DNA of 6,060 bases from an uncultured Lachnospiraceae bacterium (GTDB lineage: Bacteria > Bacillota > Clostridia > Lachnospirales > Lachnospiraceae), in assembly GCA_947175845.1 (NCBI GenBank), contig CAMWOK010000193.1:1-6060 (forward strand), given 5' to 3'. Numbering within the stretch: the first letter of the stretch is position 1; each line of letters starts with the position of its first letter. The position numbers and the translations under genes were made by a program. Shown here piece after piece: positions 5,506 to 6,060 of this stretch. The notes below the pieces were generated by a model that worked only from the letters and a program-made list of their open reading frames with translations, did not search any database and was not told where the DNA came from.

Positions 5506-5506
5506 A

Positions 5507-6060
5507 ATGAACCTATTTGACCATTTGTTCGCGCGGGCAATCGACCGCAGGATTGCGGCGTATCAGAATGATTTGATTGCAAAGCACTGCGAGGAGGTTC
5601 AGAACACGTACAGAACCATGCGCGGCTGGCGGCACGATTACCACAACCATATTCAGGCGATGCTCGCGCTGACGGACAAGCCGCAGCAGCTTCGGGCGTA
5701 CCTGCTGAATCTGAACGACGATCTCACGGCCGTGGATACAGTCATCAAGACGGGAAATGTGATGGTGGACGCCATTCTCAACAGCAAGCTTTCCCTGATT
5801 CAGGCGCACAGTATCAACATTCGCGCAAAGGCGGTCGTGCCGCCGGATTTGCGGATTCTGGAAATTGACCTCTGCACCGTGATCGGGAATCTGCTGGACA
5901 ATGCCATGGAAGCCTGTCTGCGGCAGGAGCGGGAATCCGAACGGTTTATCCGCGTGTATATCGGTATTTTGAAAAAACAGCTGTATATCTCTGTGCAGAA
6001 TTCTACAGCGCAGGAACCAAAAAAGCAGGGCAGAACCTATTTTTCGACCAAAAACAGTGA
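5507..6060 (+). CDS. GHKL sensor histidine kinase, soluble type, 3'-truncated
   Basis: 184 complete codons are visible and the frame is still open at the window end. ATG 5507 is the first start after an in-frame stop at 5489 and has GAGGAG 7 nt upstream. The protein begins MNLFDHLFARAIDRRIAAYQ, with no transmembrane segment or sensor domain. A helical stretch leads to the H-box MRGWRHDYHNHIQAM (38-52), with H43 the likely phospho-acceptor in the HPK10-like RHDYxNH pattern. The N-box of the GHKL ATPase, VIGNLLDNAMEAC (125-137), follows; the G-boxes should lie near and beyond the cut. Such short kinases, lacking their own membrane part, are seen in Clostridia beside LytTR regulators and ABC exporters and probably sense through a partner protein. 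The obvious partner is the regulator ending at 3564. Base composition matches the regulator and adaptor, not the nuclease gene between. Confidence 0.9.
   Translation, partial: MNLFDHLFARAIDRRIAAYQNDLIAKHCEEVQNTYRTMRGWRHDYHNHIQAMLALTDKPQQLRAYLLNLNDDLTAVDTVIKTGNVMVDAILNSKLSLIQAHSINIRAKAVVPPDLRILEIDLCTVIGNLLDNAMEACLRQERESERFIRVYIGILKKQLYISVQNSTAQEPKKQGRTYFSTKNS

Larger units (their letters stand above)
5153..5506 (+). other. AT-rich gene-free spacer before the histidine kinase
   Basis: 354 bp with no credible gene. It contains an imperfect inverted repeat across the nuclease stop (5124-5136 with 5162-5173, one bulged A, no T-run), a promoter candidate (5276-5304), a 5-bp stem at 5345-5349/5366-5370, a perfect 8-bp inverted repeat (5409-5416/5436-5443), and the right copy of the 12-bp repeat at the kinase ribosome site. 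A spacer this long inside a regulator-kinase pair is unusual. Confidence 0.6.

Overview
The window looks like chromosomal DNA from a gut-type Clostridia, most likely Lachnospiraceae. This rests on family resemblance: a Gram-positive membrane-fusion adaptor with a very long charged hairpin, a LytTR response regulator paired with a soluble GHKL kinase that starts directly at its H-box region, strong GAGGAG/AGGGAG ribosome sites, and a mosaic of GC-richer core genes and AT-richer accessory DNA. No RNA gene, CRISPR array or replication origin was seen.

Layout, all genes on the + strand. Bases 1-1890 hold the 3' part of a HlyD/MacA-like efflux adaptor, whose coiled-coil hairpin carries about 185 residues of acidic, repetitive, probably disordered sequence. 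Bases 1902-2104 hold a 187-bp non-coding element with perfect 16-bp terminal inverted repeats beginning GTAA, a perfect 8-bp target duplication and nested internal stem-loops; this fits a MITE mobilised by an IS66-family transposase. A good sigma-A promoter (2125-2153) then drives an AAC(6')-Ie-like acetyltransferase (2241-2876), whose end overlaps a LytTR response regulator by 26 bp (2851-3564).

From about 3605 to 5505 the composition becomes AT-rich. This stretch holds a short broken ORF, a full-length DUF1016/YhcG-type PD-(D/E)XK nuclease (3914-5152) and a gene-free stretch with a candidate promoter. It is bracketed by a perfect 12-bp direct repeat that contains the ribosome binding site. 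The GC-richer sequence resumes with the start of a GHKL histidine kinase (5507 to the window end).

Interpretation: an adaptor, a LytTR regulator and a soluble GHKL kinase together suggest a two-component system controlling an ABC-type exporter, a common arrangement in this group. Three accessory units appear to have entered it: a MITE after the adaptor, an aminoglycoside-acetyltransferase-like gene in front of the regulator, and a nuclease cassette between regulator and kinase. The nuclease cassette appears to have split the kinase from the regulator while leaving the kinase with an intact ribosome site. All family assignments are from recognising sequence by eye; none was confirmed by a database search.
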